From Lineus longissimus (Eukaryota > Nemertea > Pilidiophora > Heteronemertea > Lineidae): DNA of 64,000 bases. The notes beneath the pieces are model-generated. The model worked only from the letters and a program-made list of their open reading frames with translations, was not told the DNA's origin and ran no database searches. Shown here piece after piece: positions 34,581-47,033 of this stretch (the first letter of the stretch is position 1; every line of letters begins with the position of its first letter). Both the position numbers and the translations under genes were made by a program. Location: NCBI RefSeq assembly GCF_910592395.1, contig NC_088324.1, forward strand, positions 3,102,001-3,166,000. The letters run 5' to 3'.

Positions 34581-37500
34581 ACGTGTGAGGAAAAAAAATT
34601 AATCGTCTTACCCGACAAACTCTCCCTCTTAAACTGTAATTGAAACATTTCTAGTTGATACTAATTTTTCTCTTTGAGCCAAAAAGCAAAACATAACACA
34701 TCATTACTTAAAAGGACCATATGTATTAGTAAGGGTAATATTACCCAGCTCGCTGAATTATCACGCTTTTCCGATGTTGACTCCGATTTGACCCGAGTTA
34801 GCTCTCCATGCGTCGACGCTGTCCATGTGCAACAATGCATAAGTAAGGTGCTTCCTGGAGCCGTGGATCTACCCTGTGAAGGCTTGGTGTACAATGAAGG
34901 TATGAATTTTTCCTACGTCACACTGATAACCCGCTACTGCAACGCACTCTCCCAGTCTTCGGTCCAATGACGAATTTTCTATACACCCGTTGAAACTCTC
35001 ACATAGTCCCTCATCTGCTACCGTTTGATCATCCACGCATCAATCCGGTGTGTATAGTGCGTTGCTTGTAACATGGATTGATGAATAGCCTTCTTGTTCT
35101 GTTTCGATAAAAAAACATTTTAAGGATGTCGTGATAGCTTTTTTATAACACTGTGAAGTGAACTTGTGCAAAACAGATGCGTAATAAAGATATACATTTT
35201 AACAATGAATGGGACTGTCACGGACGCTCAGTGTTGCTGTGATCCGTGATCAGACGACAGCACGACTGATCATTGACGAAGAGGCGCCACCCTTCGCTTT
35301 ATGCAGGTTTCTCGCATGAATCTATTTTCTCAGCCATGTGACCTTCTTCGGCGTCGTAATGAAAAACCTCTTTTTGTTTTGTTGTGAGTTTTATAGATGG
35401 ATCGTATTCTGGCAAATTTGGACAAAAAGGCCGCTTCGCGCTAAAACGTTCCCTCGTCCTCCATTTTGAAAAAGTAGAACGCGCAATGATATTGTGCGTA
35501 TGCGTGACCAACCTTAGATACGTCCCATTATGACCATTATTGGTCGTCGATTGTTCCCATTGTTGAAAGGTGCGTGGGAAACCAACTGCGGCAGAGTCAG
35601 TAAATCAAGTGAGACTTGGCAACGATAATTACCATTGACGACGCTTGGAGAATGACTGCGACGATAATGGAAATGATCGCCGTTGCGTCGTAATAACGGG
35701 GTGACGTAAACTCGGATCTCGAGGTGCACTCACGTGTTGAGAAATAAATGTCGTTCACGCCAGGACTTGTGCGTACTACAAATAACGAATAACGCGCCAA
35801 TTTTGTTTCTACTATCTAAGAGTTGAAACAAAATTGGAAAAGCATCAAACACGTTTTGAAAAATAATTTACTAATGAAGCAGAGAAAGAACAAACATACT
35901 GCATTAAAAAGGCGTCCATTCCATTTATTAGAAGTAGAGCTGCGTCTATCACGCATGCGTATGGGTTACGGCAACACCTCTTCTAGCTATGTTTAAAGCT
36001 TACCCTAACTTCTTCAGCTATTTTGTTCCTCCCTCCCATTCTTCAAGCTTCAAATGCAAGTCACCGTGAATCTCATGAAGCTCAACATTCAAGAATCGAT
36101 CCGGAGAAATTTGAAACTGTGAAAATATACTAATTGGTTCAACTGAATGTCCAGATGTCTAAAGCGCCTATTCGCCTTCAAACGCCTATGATTTCCCTTC
36201 GATCCTGACAATAGCGCGAATACTTATTTCAAGCAGTTTCGTTTCCCTTCCAACTATACACATTCGCGAACATAAGACAAATATCCGGCTATTTACAAAT
36301 CTAACCACCACGTCTTGAAACTAGAAAATCATGCACATCAGGCATGTCAGGGTGAGTAAAATAATTGCCCATTCAAGTCCACTCGGCAATGTTATGTCCG
36401 TATCGTTTGGGGCTCTGGAAAGCAAAGTACTGGTTGTACATGTATTTCTTTGCTTGGTTTTTATTGGTCTTCACCCCAGAACCAAACAGGGTCTTTCCAT
36501 TTTGTTAACTATGGTAAATTGTTTGTATGTATTTGTATACATTGACGTACATATTGTAGTATATGTGCATTGAATTCGAATATTTTCCGCTCTGTACGGT
36601 TTATTTCGCGACTAATCAGGATGAAATGTTCAGGTTAATATTTGATTGTGTTCTTCTATTCACGAATGCCATGAATTAACTAGAAATATCCAAAAACAAA
36701 GTTTATAATGGTCTATACAGGAAACCATCCAAATGACCATTGGTCTTCGCTGAATAATTTGTTTAATTTCTGAACGGAGAATGCTGAATCCATAAACTCC
36801 TGTTTTGTCATGAGGCGAGGATCGATAAAAAACAAATTAAAAGAAACCCGAGTAATAGTTCGCCCTCCAGAACCCCAAACGATGCAGACATAACATTAAC
36901 AAATTAACTATAAAGGAGGCTTCTTCCGAGTGCTTAATGGTTCCTCAATTTTGCTCTCTGATTTATCCGACAGAAGTCCGACATTGTTCGACTTTTCCCT
37001 AAAAGGTCGGATTTCTAAAAACACGGTGGTTTCCCAAAATAGGGCATTGAAGGGCATTAAAGTCCTAAGTTGAATGGGGTTAATGAGGTGTGAAGCAACG
37101 ACTCAGAGTGACCCTGAATATGAATACTAACTAGGACACTATGACTGTTTGGCCCACACCTCATTAACCCCATTCAACATAGACCTATGATCTTTAATGC
37201 TCAAGTTTGGGAAACCCTATTTTTTTAACGAGTTTTTTTCGAAATCCAACCTTTCTGGGAAAAGTCGGACTTTTGTCGGATAAGTCAGGGAAAAGTTACA
37301 GAAACTGTAAAAAAAGTCGGAAAATGTATCCTACCTGTTAGTAAGTTTTCGTAAATCCCCTGAAAACGCCTGATAAACATTAAAGAGCATGTCGTTCTAC
37401 GCCTTTGTAGTAGGACTCGTAGTGTGACATTGGTGCCGTCACTTTATGGCGGTGAGGTGCATACAAGGTAAGCATTCCTGGTGTTTTTTGTAAAAAGCTA

Positions 37501-37738
37501 AAAGTACAATTACATCTTCCATGACAGGCAACATCTAATATAAGAAAGAATGCTTTGTACTCAATAGCACGCAGATCTACATACCGCTATGTGATATAAT
37601 CGTAATTTGTTAAGTGGTCTCGCTGACCGACTTCCTAAAGCAGTGTTCTCTCAAGTATACTCAGGGATGGCATGCTGGACTGGAAGAAAATTATGATTTT
37701 TTGCATTGGTCATGTACATTATTGATGTTAACTTCATC
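34581..37738. other. Unit 1 intergenic region, conserved between units
   Basis: Collinear with 43225-47455 and, in two blocks, with 54340-54800 and 57660-61370. Small frames such as 36331-36573 (plus) recur in units 2 and 3 but have no recognisable motif. The part 35619-36150 is present in unit 3 (58223-58750) and missing from unit 2, where 'gcaacga' joins directly to 'atgtccag' at about 44261. Confidence 0.55.
36959..37287. repeat. Long imperfect inverted repeat, unit 1 copy
   Basis: The outer arms pair 'tgatttatccgacagaag' with 'gtcggataagtca', and 'aggtcggatttc' with 'gaaatccaacct'. The inner arms pair 'ttgaatggggttaatgagg' (37070) with 'cctcattaaccccattcaa' (37159-37177). It would fold into a ~330-base hairpin. 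It is present in all three complete units, so it predates the amplification; it may be an old MITE. Confidence 0.8.
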
Positions 37739-38681
37739 CAAGGAGGATACCGCGGTGACGTCACATCACGTGATCCCGACCCATATTAGTGATCGCTATG
37801 GCCAATCAGATTCAGTCTACTGACAGCAGCAGCACTGAACACATCTCCACGTCTCTCTGTCTGGTGCGCTCCTGTACACAAAAACACCAATAGACATGAA
37901 ATATTGCAATACCTAGTATGGATTCTTCCTGTGTAAAATAATATTTACAGAGCAGATTAACTTCCACGAATAAAAAAGACGTTTGGCGTGGCCAAAGTGC
38001 GGAAATAATGTCTCCGCTAAAATACACTACGAAATACACTAGGCAATGCACTACGCAATATACAGTAGAGATGCAGTTGAGTTTGTTATTGTTTTGACTT
38101 AGAAGCCCGCCCATATCATAATATATTCATGTATTCATGAAGTATGAACTCATTTCTGTCCCATACAACTCTAAGAACAGTCAATTTCTCCTTAAATCAT
38201 CACCGAAACCGCGATATCCGCAGGAAGATTTCGTTCTAGTGTCCGAAAATGCATGATCTAACAGGGGCGCTAACTCGACAAATAGAGGGGATCTATGGGG
38301 ATCTATGCGAGTTTTAGGTCCAACAGGTCTCAAACTTGTAAAATCTGTAAACATGCCTCCAAATCCCATTATGATAATGAAGAGATTGCCCCATATCTGG
38401 GAGACTGTTTTAAACCATCGCTAATTTTGGAAGATCGGTGCCCGGCTATTTGGTTTTAAAAACCCTATTTTTCCCCATCAAAACAGCACTTTTCATTATT
38501 CAAATGATAGCTTATTGTCTGAAGACTTATTTCATAGCAGAAAAGTACTAATAACTCTGATTTGATGCGAAAAATCTAACTTTTTTGATGACTTGATTTT
38601 CCCTTGGCCGTGGATCGAGTTTGTTTACATTATGCAGCGCCATCTTGGAAAAGCCGTGACGTCACCGCGGTATCCTCCTTG
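37739..38681. mobile_element. 943-bp TIR element, non-autonomous
   Basis: Perfect 26-bp terminal inverted repeats (37739-37764 and 38656-38681) start 'caaggaggataccgcggtga'. A 9-bp target duplication 'aacttcatc' flanks it (37730-37738, 38682-38690). Units 2 and 3 have the uninterrupted single copy of that sequence at 47458-47466 and 61372-61380. No transposase ORF. Superfamily unresolved: a 9-bp duplication suggests Mutator-like; 8 bp (hAT/P) cannot be excluded if one base is shared. Confidence 0.95.
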
Positions 38682-39042
38682 AACTTCATCATTGTTCGCT
38701 GGATTTTCATTGCCTTACATGTACAAGTTTATTGCATTAAAAATCATATTGCAAAATACATTTTTGATAGAAAACAATTTGGTTTTTATTTGTTGGCAAA
38801 TGATGAATTGTTTAAGAAGACAAAACCAATCGATTTTATTTCTATCAAATGGCACCAGGCATTCTTGAAATAGCGTTGTAACGCGAACTATTGATTCTCG
38901 CTGAGACTGAGGAAAACACTATTGTGAGCAAAACTCTCATGCAGATGATGGATGATTTTCAAGGCTAGCCGCCACATACAGTGTTCTCTTAGCGATGGAC
39001 ATGGACTTCCCTGGATCAGTATTTTGACACTGATTCTTCTGT

Positions 39043-39225
39043 TTGGATTTGTTCTTCATTAGGGTCGATTGTGGACTCAAAACAGAAAGATTCAGACGAT
39101 TTCTCTGTCTTATCATTTGTTGGTTATTGTTGGTTTTCTCGATCGCGAGAGCAACGTCTAGGAAGACTGCGGTCAGCGAGCTGCTGGCAAAAAATAGGTT
39201 CAGAGTGATGATGCGGATGGGATAA
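39043..39225 (+). pseudogene. Relic duplicate of the signal-peptide exon (upstream of gene B)
   Basis: This region aligns with exon 1 of the array genes and its 5' flank. In the same frame as exon 1 it reads 'ATSRKTAVSELLAK', identical to the end of gene B exon 1, preceded by a hydrophobic stretch 'LCLIICWLLLVFSIA'. The splice donor 'aaaaggtagg' has become 'aaaaaatagg', and no ATG sits where exon 1 has one. Counterparts are at 61733-61915 (complete), about 47818-47950 (truncated by a deletion) and about 18690-18790 (diverged). Confidence 0.65.
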
Positions 39226-39616
39226 AACGTGATTGTGAGCAAAACTGTACAGGTACATGTCACCATATTGTATCGTTAGAAGGCTAGCTGCAGTATTCAG
39301 TGCTTTCATAGCGATGAACATGGATGACCCTGGATCAGTATTTTGATAATGATCCAGGATTAATCCACTATCCGCTCAATCAACAGCATTTGACCTCTTG
39401 TCTCGAAAAAAAGTGGCAACAGTCTTAATACTCTCGCAGACCTATTACCATATCGTCGAAAGAGATTTGTTCCCACCACATATAGTAGTCGTGAGACCAA
39501 TTCTGTAGCAAGAGGACAGAGAATGGTAAGGATACGTGCCCATGCCAACATGGGTTCTGTAACAACCTCGTTTGCGCTACGCTATAGCGAATAGTGCTTT
39601 GACTTCATGTACCCGA

Positions 39617-39627
39617 ATAAATATAGA
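39617..39627 (+). promoter_or_regulatory. TATA-like element upstream of gene B
   Basis: 'aataaatatag' lies 73 bases before the gene B ATG. Identical elements occur before gene C (48035) and gene D (62359). No other promoter evidence. Confidence 0.4.
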
Positions 39628-39699
39628 CGCATGTGTCGACTGTTGTCTTCTGTCGGGGCTTGTTCTTCATTATAGGCGATAGAGGGCCAAATCACAAAC

Positions 39700-42563
39700 A
39701 TGCACGTTATTCACATGTCGTATCCTCTGCTCATGGGTGTTGGTTTTCTCGGGAGTGCAACTTCTAGGAAGACTGCAGTCAGCGAGCTTCTGGCAAAAGG
39801 TAGGTTCAGAGTAATGGCTATGGGTATCATATATTCTTCTTTTGATCGCTAGTCAGTTACGAAATTGATTATGATGCAAAGCCAGTTGTTCTTCAGAGCT
39901 CGTCTTTGTCTCATGAAATAAAAAAGCCAACAAGATACCGATGTCAGTAGTTATTTCAGTTAATTTCACATCGGTTTGGAGATTATGCAATTGTTCAGTG
40001 TACAAATAATTTTTAAGGTAACTGTACATAACTACATGTAGTTTCACACTCCGTTGGCAATTGCAATATTTCCTCCATCACCGCATTCATTTCTTATAGC
40101 AACACACAAATGGCTCTTCAACAGTAGTTTAGAGATACTAAGGTAAGGCAGGTATGTAAGACTCGGGTTATGATCGTATATTATCGCATAACGTGAGTAA
40201 TTGCATACAAAAACTAAGGACTATTCCGGTACTGTTTCTTTTGCTCATGACGAGAACCTTGTCACATTACTATTTTCTTTCTTCATAATGGTCATTCAGT
40301 TTGTTTAATGGAAATGGAATTGTCACTTGACGATTATACATGTGTATCAATAAAGTTCATTCGTTATTTCTTTACTATTAACCAATGTAAACAACAGCTT
40401 ACAGAGACGAGGAATGTTTTATATACATTATATCTTAATGTACCATCGGTTAGGTTTTTTTTCAGAAAAGATAAACGCTGCTACTGCGAGTTTGTGAATT
40501 CAGCATATTTTGGTGAGGTACTTTCTGTGAGAGCAGCAGTGCACAACTTAAGCAGTGGCCTAGCGGTAAAAACGAACGAAATAGAAGCGTTAACTACAGT
40601 GAGTTCTTTTTCGGTATCTATACTATCACGCCCGATGCCGAGTTATACGGCCTACCATAGGTACATTTTCACTCACCAAATGAAACAGAAATATATGACC
40701 ATTGGTTTCAATGACAATGACTTTACGCTTGAGCTTCAGATTGAGGTGAGAGGACGCTGCACTATCTTCATGGGTGGAGAAGTACTAACTGGACAAACTT
40801 GGCAATTGATGACTGTAAGTTACGACGCCAATACAAATAAAGTTGTTTTCTATATCAACTCTAAGGCTTATGTTGGACGGATGAATCGTAACTTTTGCGG
40901 TCCACCGAAAATGCATTATACAAATATCGGCCGCAACTATCATGGAGAAATCGCATGGGCTATGCTATTCCCGTATGTTTTGAAACAACCTGATGTAGCT
41001 TTCCTTTCTAACCACGGTAAGTCAATCATGTGTACTTTCAAAATATAGTCTAGACTAAACATGTAAGATACTTGTAGCTAGATATAGCCTTGGGCCATGT
41101 TCTCACTTGCTGTCAAGTCAACAAAGAAATTGTTACCGTTAATATGGTTACACAGAGTTTGACCTCTGCGACCTTGGAAATTAAGCCAATGTGGAAATGT
41201 TTCGAGCACGATTTAAAGCTTGCCAGGTCAAACCCTGGCATACATTTGATGATAACGTAGTGGAGGTTTGTCGGTATATGACCTACACAGATTTTTGTGA
41301 CATTTACCAATATCTGTCCTCGATCACTTAAAGAGTAGGTCATGACAAATAAACTACCGCCTTGATCAGAACACTTTCGTGTGTAGCTGTTAGCATTGGC
41401 GTCAAAATGTCTAAATTCGTATTTCCAAGATAGCCGACTGGAACCCAGAGAAGCCTCGGTCAAATCGCAAAAGAACGTAATACGTCGAAGCATATTCCCC
41501 AAAGCTACCATCACAGAAACGTCAAGCATCTAGCCCAAGCGGTTACGAATTTTGTTCCGCTAATGGACGACGGACGAGGACGGCTGACTTGTGCCATAGT
41601 TTACTGTAAAAGCCGCCAACTGATGAGCTTGAAAGCCATGGTGACAGAATATGACAGGAAAAGAAAGAACGAGCGGCGGTTTGCAACTCCTTACCCTTTC
41701 TTTAGTGACGTTTGAATCTAGTATAAATATAAGTTCGGAAATAGATACAAAATACACCCAACATTAATTTTGATTTGGAGTTGTGAACCCTTACTTTCTC
41801 TTTTCAGTCCAAACGCTTTCTATCACCTTCGTCTTTTAGCTCCAATTTAAAATGCTAGGTCGTGATCTCGTCATACAGTCTTCAGACGTGCCCATGGTCA
41901 AGTGGGATAAAGAATATTGAATAACTTTGGGTGAAACACATACTTGGTTGTTCAGTGTTTCATTGCGTCACTCTTTCCTTCTTCCAGTTAAAGATTCTAT
42001 GGGTATGTATACAATGCCACCGTTATCCCTTTCTTTCCCTATTCAGGGTGACATCATCTTGTTACCGGCAACAATCGGGTATCCTTCTCTATTGACAAAC
42101 CCAGGCAAGGTTGGCATCAACAATATTATAAAATGACTCAGCGACAGGTTTGCGCAGTAACCAAACACCTACTGTGCAAACACTTGTCAGTTTTGGTGCA
42201 TCTGTTTCACGATGGGGAAGTACACGTATTATAGGCCTTTTGAACAGATGCCTTTCAACCGGATAATAGCGTCTACATGTACATCGTATTACATTATAAT
42301 AAATTAATCAAATATGTCGTTTCATGCATGTCATACAAGAAAACATTACCTCAGCAAGTAACGAGATGAAATTTGTACGCAGTGACCAAGATGCAATTTC
42401 ACAGTCTACGCTCTGTTTTGAAAACACTTCGCTTATAAAGTGTGCAGCAGTATTTCTAATTATTTGCCATGACAACACGGGGATATATGCCGGTTTTATA
42501 TTTGATCAGACACGCAGTTACTGCCCATGTTTAATCTATATTTATCTGATGGCAGAAATATAG
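39700..42563 (+). CDS. Array gene B: predicted secreted LamG-like/PAN-like protein (5 exons)
   Basis: Exons 39700-39799, 40100-40142, 40466-41016, 41988-42002, 42355-42563; total 918 nt, 305 residues. Junction phases 1, 2, 1, 1 all match and no stop occurs. The start is the first ATG, 73 bases after a TATA-like box; residues 1-20 ('MHVIHMSYPLLMGVGFLGSA') look like a signal peptide. Exon 3 (about residues 48-231) has the beta-strand pattern of laminin-G/concanavalin-like lectins: 'SSFSVSILSRP', 'RGRCTIFMGGE', 'TWQLMTVSYDANTNKVVFYI', 'NIGRNYHGEIAWAMLFPYVL'. The last exon has 'SLIKCAAVFL' ... 'GFIFDQTRSYC', resembling a PAN/apple half-domain. Alternative: reading through exon 4 to a TGA at 42136 gives a 280-residue form in this copy. 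Ligand unknown; the signal peptide and PAN calls are inference. Confidence 0.65.
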
Positions 42564-45413
42564 GTCCATGCGTACTCTAAGTTTTCAAAATCCTGGGCTA
42601 ATTCACACCTTGCGAATTCATTCTGAATTTCGAGCAGCATGGAGTCCTGGTGCCCGCCATTATCAAGTTTACTCCATTGGAAGGGTCTAGAGAAGTATCT
42701 ACACAGGATGTTATATATAGATGAACGCTCAGCAATGAATGAACACTCGATCAGTGATCTGCTTACGATCATTCCAGGTGGATTAGAAGAAAGCGGATGA
42801 AAATCAAAAAAATCAATGAGTCAATATTTTGGGATTAAATGTAGCGTAACATAATCTTCTGAGATGCTTTTTTTTATCAGTTGTAAAAAAGTGGTGGTTT
42901 CTGGAATTTATAAAGTAACAAGGGTTGAGCGAGATCGTGTCGAATGAGATCGAAATCTACATATAAGAGTCCCGGACTGGGGAGTTCCCCCTCCTGCGCA
43001 TGCTCAGTCGTTTGTGACATCTCCAATACGTCATAGACGAACAATTTAGGTGCTTACGAAATCATTTCAGGAATCGCTAGAATTAGTAAAATCGGATGCT
43101 TACGACTGAAATCGGACCACTTTGGCACCTATGCATAAAGGCGGCTGTATGTGACCAAGGCCCATTGTTCTGGCGAATCCTAAATCACGACCACAAGCCT
43201 TAAACTAGAGCAACCGCTGTATACCGTTGAGGAAAAAAATGTTTTTAATCGTCTTACCCGACAAACTCTCCCTCTTGAACTGTTGAAACATTTCTAGTTG
43301 ATACTAATTATTCTCTTTGAGCCAAAAAGCAAAACATAACACATCATTACTTAAAAGGACCATTGGTATTAGTAAGGGCAATATTACCCAGCTCGCTGAA
43401 TTATCACGCTTTTCCGATTTTGACTCCGATTTGACCCTCTCCATGCGTCGACGCTGTCCTTGTGGAACGATGCACTAGTAAGGTGCTTCCTGGAGCCATG
43501 GATCTACCTTCTAAAGGCTTGGTGTACAATGTAAGTATGAATTTTTCCCACGTCACGCTGATAACCCGCTACTACGACGCACTCTCCCAGTCTTCGGTCC
43601 AATGACAAATTTTATTTAGATCCGTTGAAACTCTCACATAGTCCCTCATCTGCTACCGTTTGATCATCCACGCATCAATCCGGTGTGTATAGTGCGCTGC
43701 CTGTAACATGGATTGATGAATAGCCGTCTTGTTCTGTTTCGATAAAAAAACATTTTAAGGATGTCGTGATAGCTTTTTAATAACACTGTGAAGTGAATTT
43801 GTGCAAAACAGATGCGTAATAAAGATATACATTTTAACAATGAATGGCGCTGTCACGGACGCTCAGTGTTGCTGTGATCCGTGACCAGATGACAGCACGA
43901 CTGATCATTGACGAAGAGGCGCCACCCTTCGCTTTATGCAGGTTTCTCACATAAATCTATTTTCTCAGCCATGTGACCTTCTTCGGCGTCGTAATGAAAA
44001 ACCTCTTTTTATTTTGTTGTTAGTTTTATAGATGGATCGTATTCTGGCAAAATTGGAGGAAAATAAGGCCGCGTCGCGCTAAAACGTTCCCTCGTCCTCC
44101 ATTTTAAAAAAGTAGAACGCGCAATGATATTGTGCGTATGCGTGTCCAACCTTAGATACGTCCCATTATGACCATTATTGGTCGTTGATTGTTCCCATTG
44201 TTGAAAGGTGCCTGGGAAACCAACTGCGGCAGAGTCAGTAAATCAAGTGAGACTTGGCAACGAATGTCCAGATGTCTAAAGCGCCTATTCGCCTTCATAC
44301 GCCCATGATTTCCCTTCGATCCTGTCAATAGCGCGAATACTTATTTCAAGCAGTTTCGTTTCTCTTCCAACTATACACACACGCGAACATAAGACAAATA
44401 TCCGGCTATTTACAAATCTAACCACCACGTCTTGAAACTAGAAAATCATGCACATTAGGCATGTCAGAGTGAGTAAAATAATTGCCCATTCAAGTCCACT
44501 CGGCAATGTTATGTCCGTATCGTTTGGGGCTCTGGAAAGTGAAGTACTGGTTGTACATGTATTTGTTTGCTTGGTTTTTATTGGTCTTCACCCCAAAACC
44601 AAACAGGATCTTTCCATTTTGATAACTATGGTAAATTGTTTGTATGTATTTGTATACATTGACGTACATATTGTAGTATATGCGCATTGAATTCGAATAT
44701 TTTCCGCTCTGTACGGTTTATTTCGCGACTAATCAGGATGAAATGTTCAGGTTAATATTTGATTGTGTTCTTCTATTCACGAATGCCATGAATTAACTAG
44801 AAATATCCAAAAACAAAGTTTATAATGGTCTATACAGGAAACCATCCAAATGACCATTGGTCTTCGCTGAATAATTTGTTTAATTTCTGAACGGAGAATG
44901 CTGAATCCATAAACTCCTGTTTTGTCATGAGGCGAGGATCGATAAAAAACAAATTAAAAGAAATCCGAGTAATAGTTCGCCCTCCAGAACCCCAAACGAT
45001 GCAGACATAATATTAACAAATTAACTATAAAGGAGGCTTCTTCCGAGTGCTTAATGGTTCCTCAATTTTGCTCTCTGATTTATCCGACAGAAGTCCGACA
45101 TTGTTCGACTTTTCCCTAAAAGGTCAGATTTCTAAAAACACGGTGATTTCCCAAAATAGGGCATTGAAGGGCATTCAAGTCCTATGTTGAATGGGGTTAA
45201 TGAGGTGTGAACCAATGACTCAAAGTGACCCTGAATATGAATACTAACTAGGACACTATGACTGCTTGGCCCGCACCTCATTAACCCCATTCAACATAGA
45301 CCTAAGATCTTTAATGCTCAAGTTTGGGAAACCCTTTTTTTCGAAATCCGACCTTTCAGGGAAAAGTCGAACTTTTGTCGGATAAGTCAGGAAAAAGTTA
45401 CAGAAACTGTAAA
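42564..45413. other. Unit 2 spacer
   Basis: Collinear with the unit 1 spacer but without the Gypsy element (empty site near 43217) and without the ~535-bp block present in units 1 and 3 (junction near 44261). No independent gene is supported. Confidence 0.55.
45076..45389. repeat. Long imperfect inverted repeat, unit 2 copy
   Basis: Same fold-back as 36959-37287, slightly shorter in the right arm. Confidence 0.8.
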
Positions 45414-47033
45414 TGAAACGGCCAGGGGTCATTGTGCTCACCGTAAGTATATTTAGTAGACAATTAATTCATGCCAGTTACAGAAAGTGTTACAGTATGT
45501 AGCCAAATAAAAAAGTTTTATGAGGTAAAATCAAAAACCATGAGCAAGTACATGTAATACTGTATGGTGGGTTAGCTGGTCCCATGTTCATCAGACTGGT
45601 GCTATAATCACAATTCTGAAAGTTTTTAGATTTGGGCCCAAGGTGGCCAAGTTGAGAATCAGATTAGACTGGAATGTGTCATCTGAGGTTATCTGACCTA
45701 TACGGCCATGTATACCCAGTTTCAGGTTCAAAGCTTCAGTCGTTTTAAAAGAAACGTGCCAAAGTTACACTCTAACAGCCAATTTTTGCCGTTTGACCTC
45801 TGTGACCTTGAAAAGTAGGTCAAATTAAAAACCAGTACGATATATGATGTATCTTTGCTATGAGTACATGCCACAAAAGTTTTATCGAAAACAAGTCATT
45901 AATAAGCGAGATATCACACTTTTTAGATATCTACATTCGGCCCCCTGGTGGCCAAGTTGAGAATCAGATCGGACCGAAATTCAGCACCAGAGGTTATGTG
46001 ATATAGGGGGTTATATGTACCAAGTTTCAAGTTCATAGCTATAGTGGTTAAGAAACGTGCCACAGTTTACACTCCAGTGGCCAATTTACGCCATATGACC
46101 TCTGTGACCTTGAAAAGAAGGTCAAATTAAAAACCCGTATGATATGTGATGTATCCTTGCTATGAGTACTTACAACAAAAGTTTTATCAAAAACAAGTCA
46201 CTAATAAGCGAGATATCACACTTTTTAGATATCCACATTTGGCCCCCTGGTGGCCAAACTGAAAATCAGATCAGACCGAAATTCAGCACCAGAGGTTATC
46301 TAATATAGGTGGTTATATGTATCAAGTTTCAAGTTCATAGCTTTGGCGGTTAAGAAACGTGCCATAGTTAGACTCAAACGGCCAATTTACGCAATTTGAC
46401 CTCTGCGACCTTGAAAAGTAGGTCAAATTAAAAACCTACCTAATATATGATGTATCTTTGCTATGAGTACATACCACAAAAGTTTTATCGAAAACAAGTC
46501 AATAATAAGCGAGATATCACACTTTTTAGATATCTACATTCGGCCCCCTGGTGGCCAAGTTGAGAATCAGATCAGACCGAAATTCAGCACCAGAGGTTAT
46601 GTGATATAGGGGGTTATATGTACCAAGTTTCAAGTTCATAGCTATAGTGGTTAAAAAACGTGCCATAGTTTACACTCCAGTGGCCAATTTACGCCATATG
46701 ACCTCTGTGACCTTGAAAAGAAGGTCAAATTAAAAACCCGTATGATATGTGATGTATCCTTGCTATGAGTACTTACAACAAAAGTTTTATCAAAAACAAG
46801 TCACTAATAAGCGAGATATCACACTTTTTAGATATCCACATTTGGCCCCCTGGTGGCCAAACTGAGAAACAGATCAGACCGAAATTCAGCACCAGAGGTA
46901 ATCTGATATAGGTGGTTATATGTATTAAGTTTCAAGTTCATAGCTTTGGCGGTTAAGAAACGTGCCACTGTTAGGATACGACGACCCCGACGACGGACAC
47001 AGCGGTATTCTATAGACTCCCCTAACGGTGAGC
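45414..47033. repeat. Tandem 302-bp repeat array bounded by short inverted repeats (unit 2)
   Basis: The core 'tgacctctgtgaccttgaa' or a close variant occurs at about 45794, 46096, 46397 and 46699, a 301-302 bp spacing. Each unit also carries 'cccctggtggccaa' and 'aagtttcaagttcatagct'. The block is bordered by 'gctcaccgt' (45436) and 'acggtgagc' (47025-47033). Unit 1 lacks it: 'aactgtaaaaaaagtcgg' at about 37305 is the uninterrupted site. Confidence 0.85.

Noticed and set aside
36331-36573. 80-codon plus-strand frame repeated in units 1-3 (also 44448 and 58932)
   Set aside because: Recurrent only because the units are homologous. No start context, splice sites or motif support a gene.
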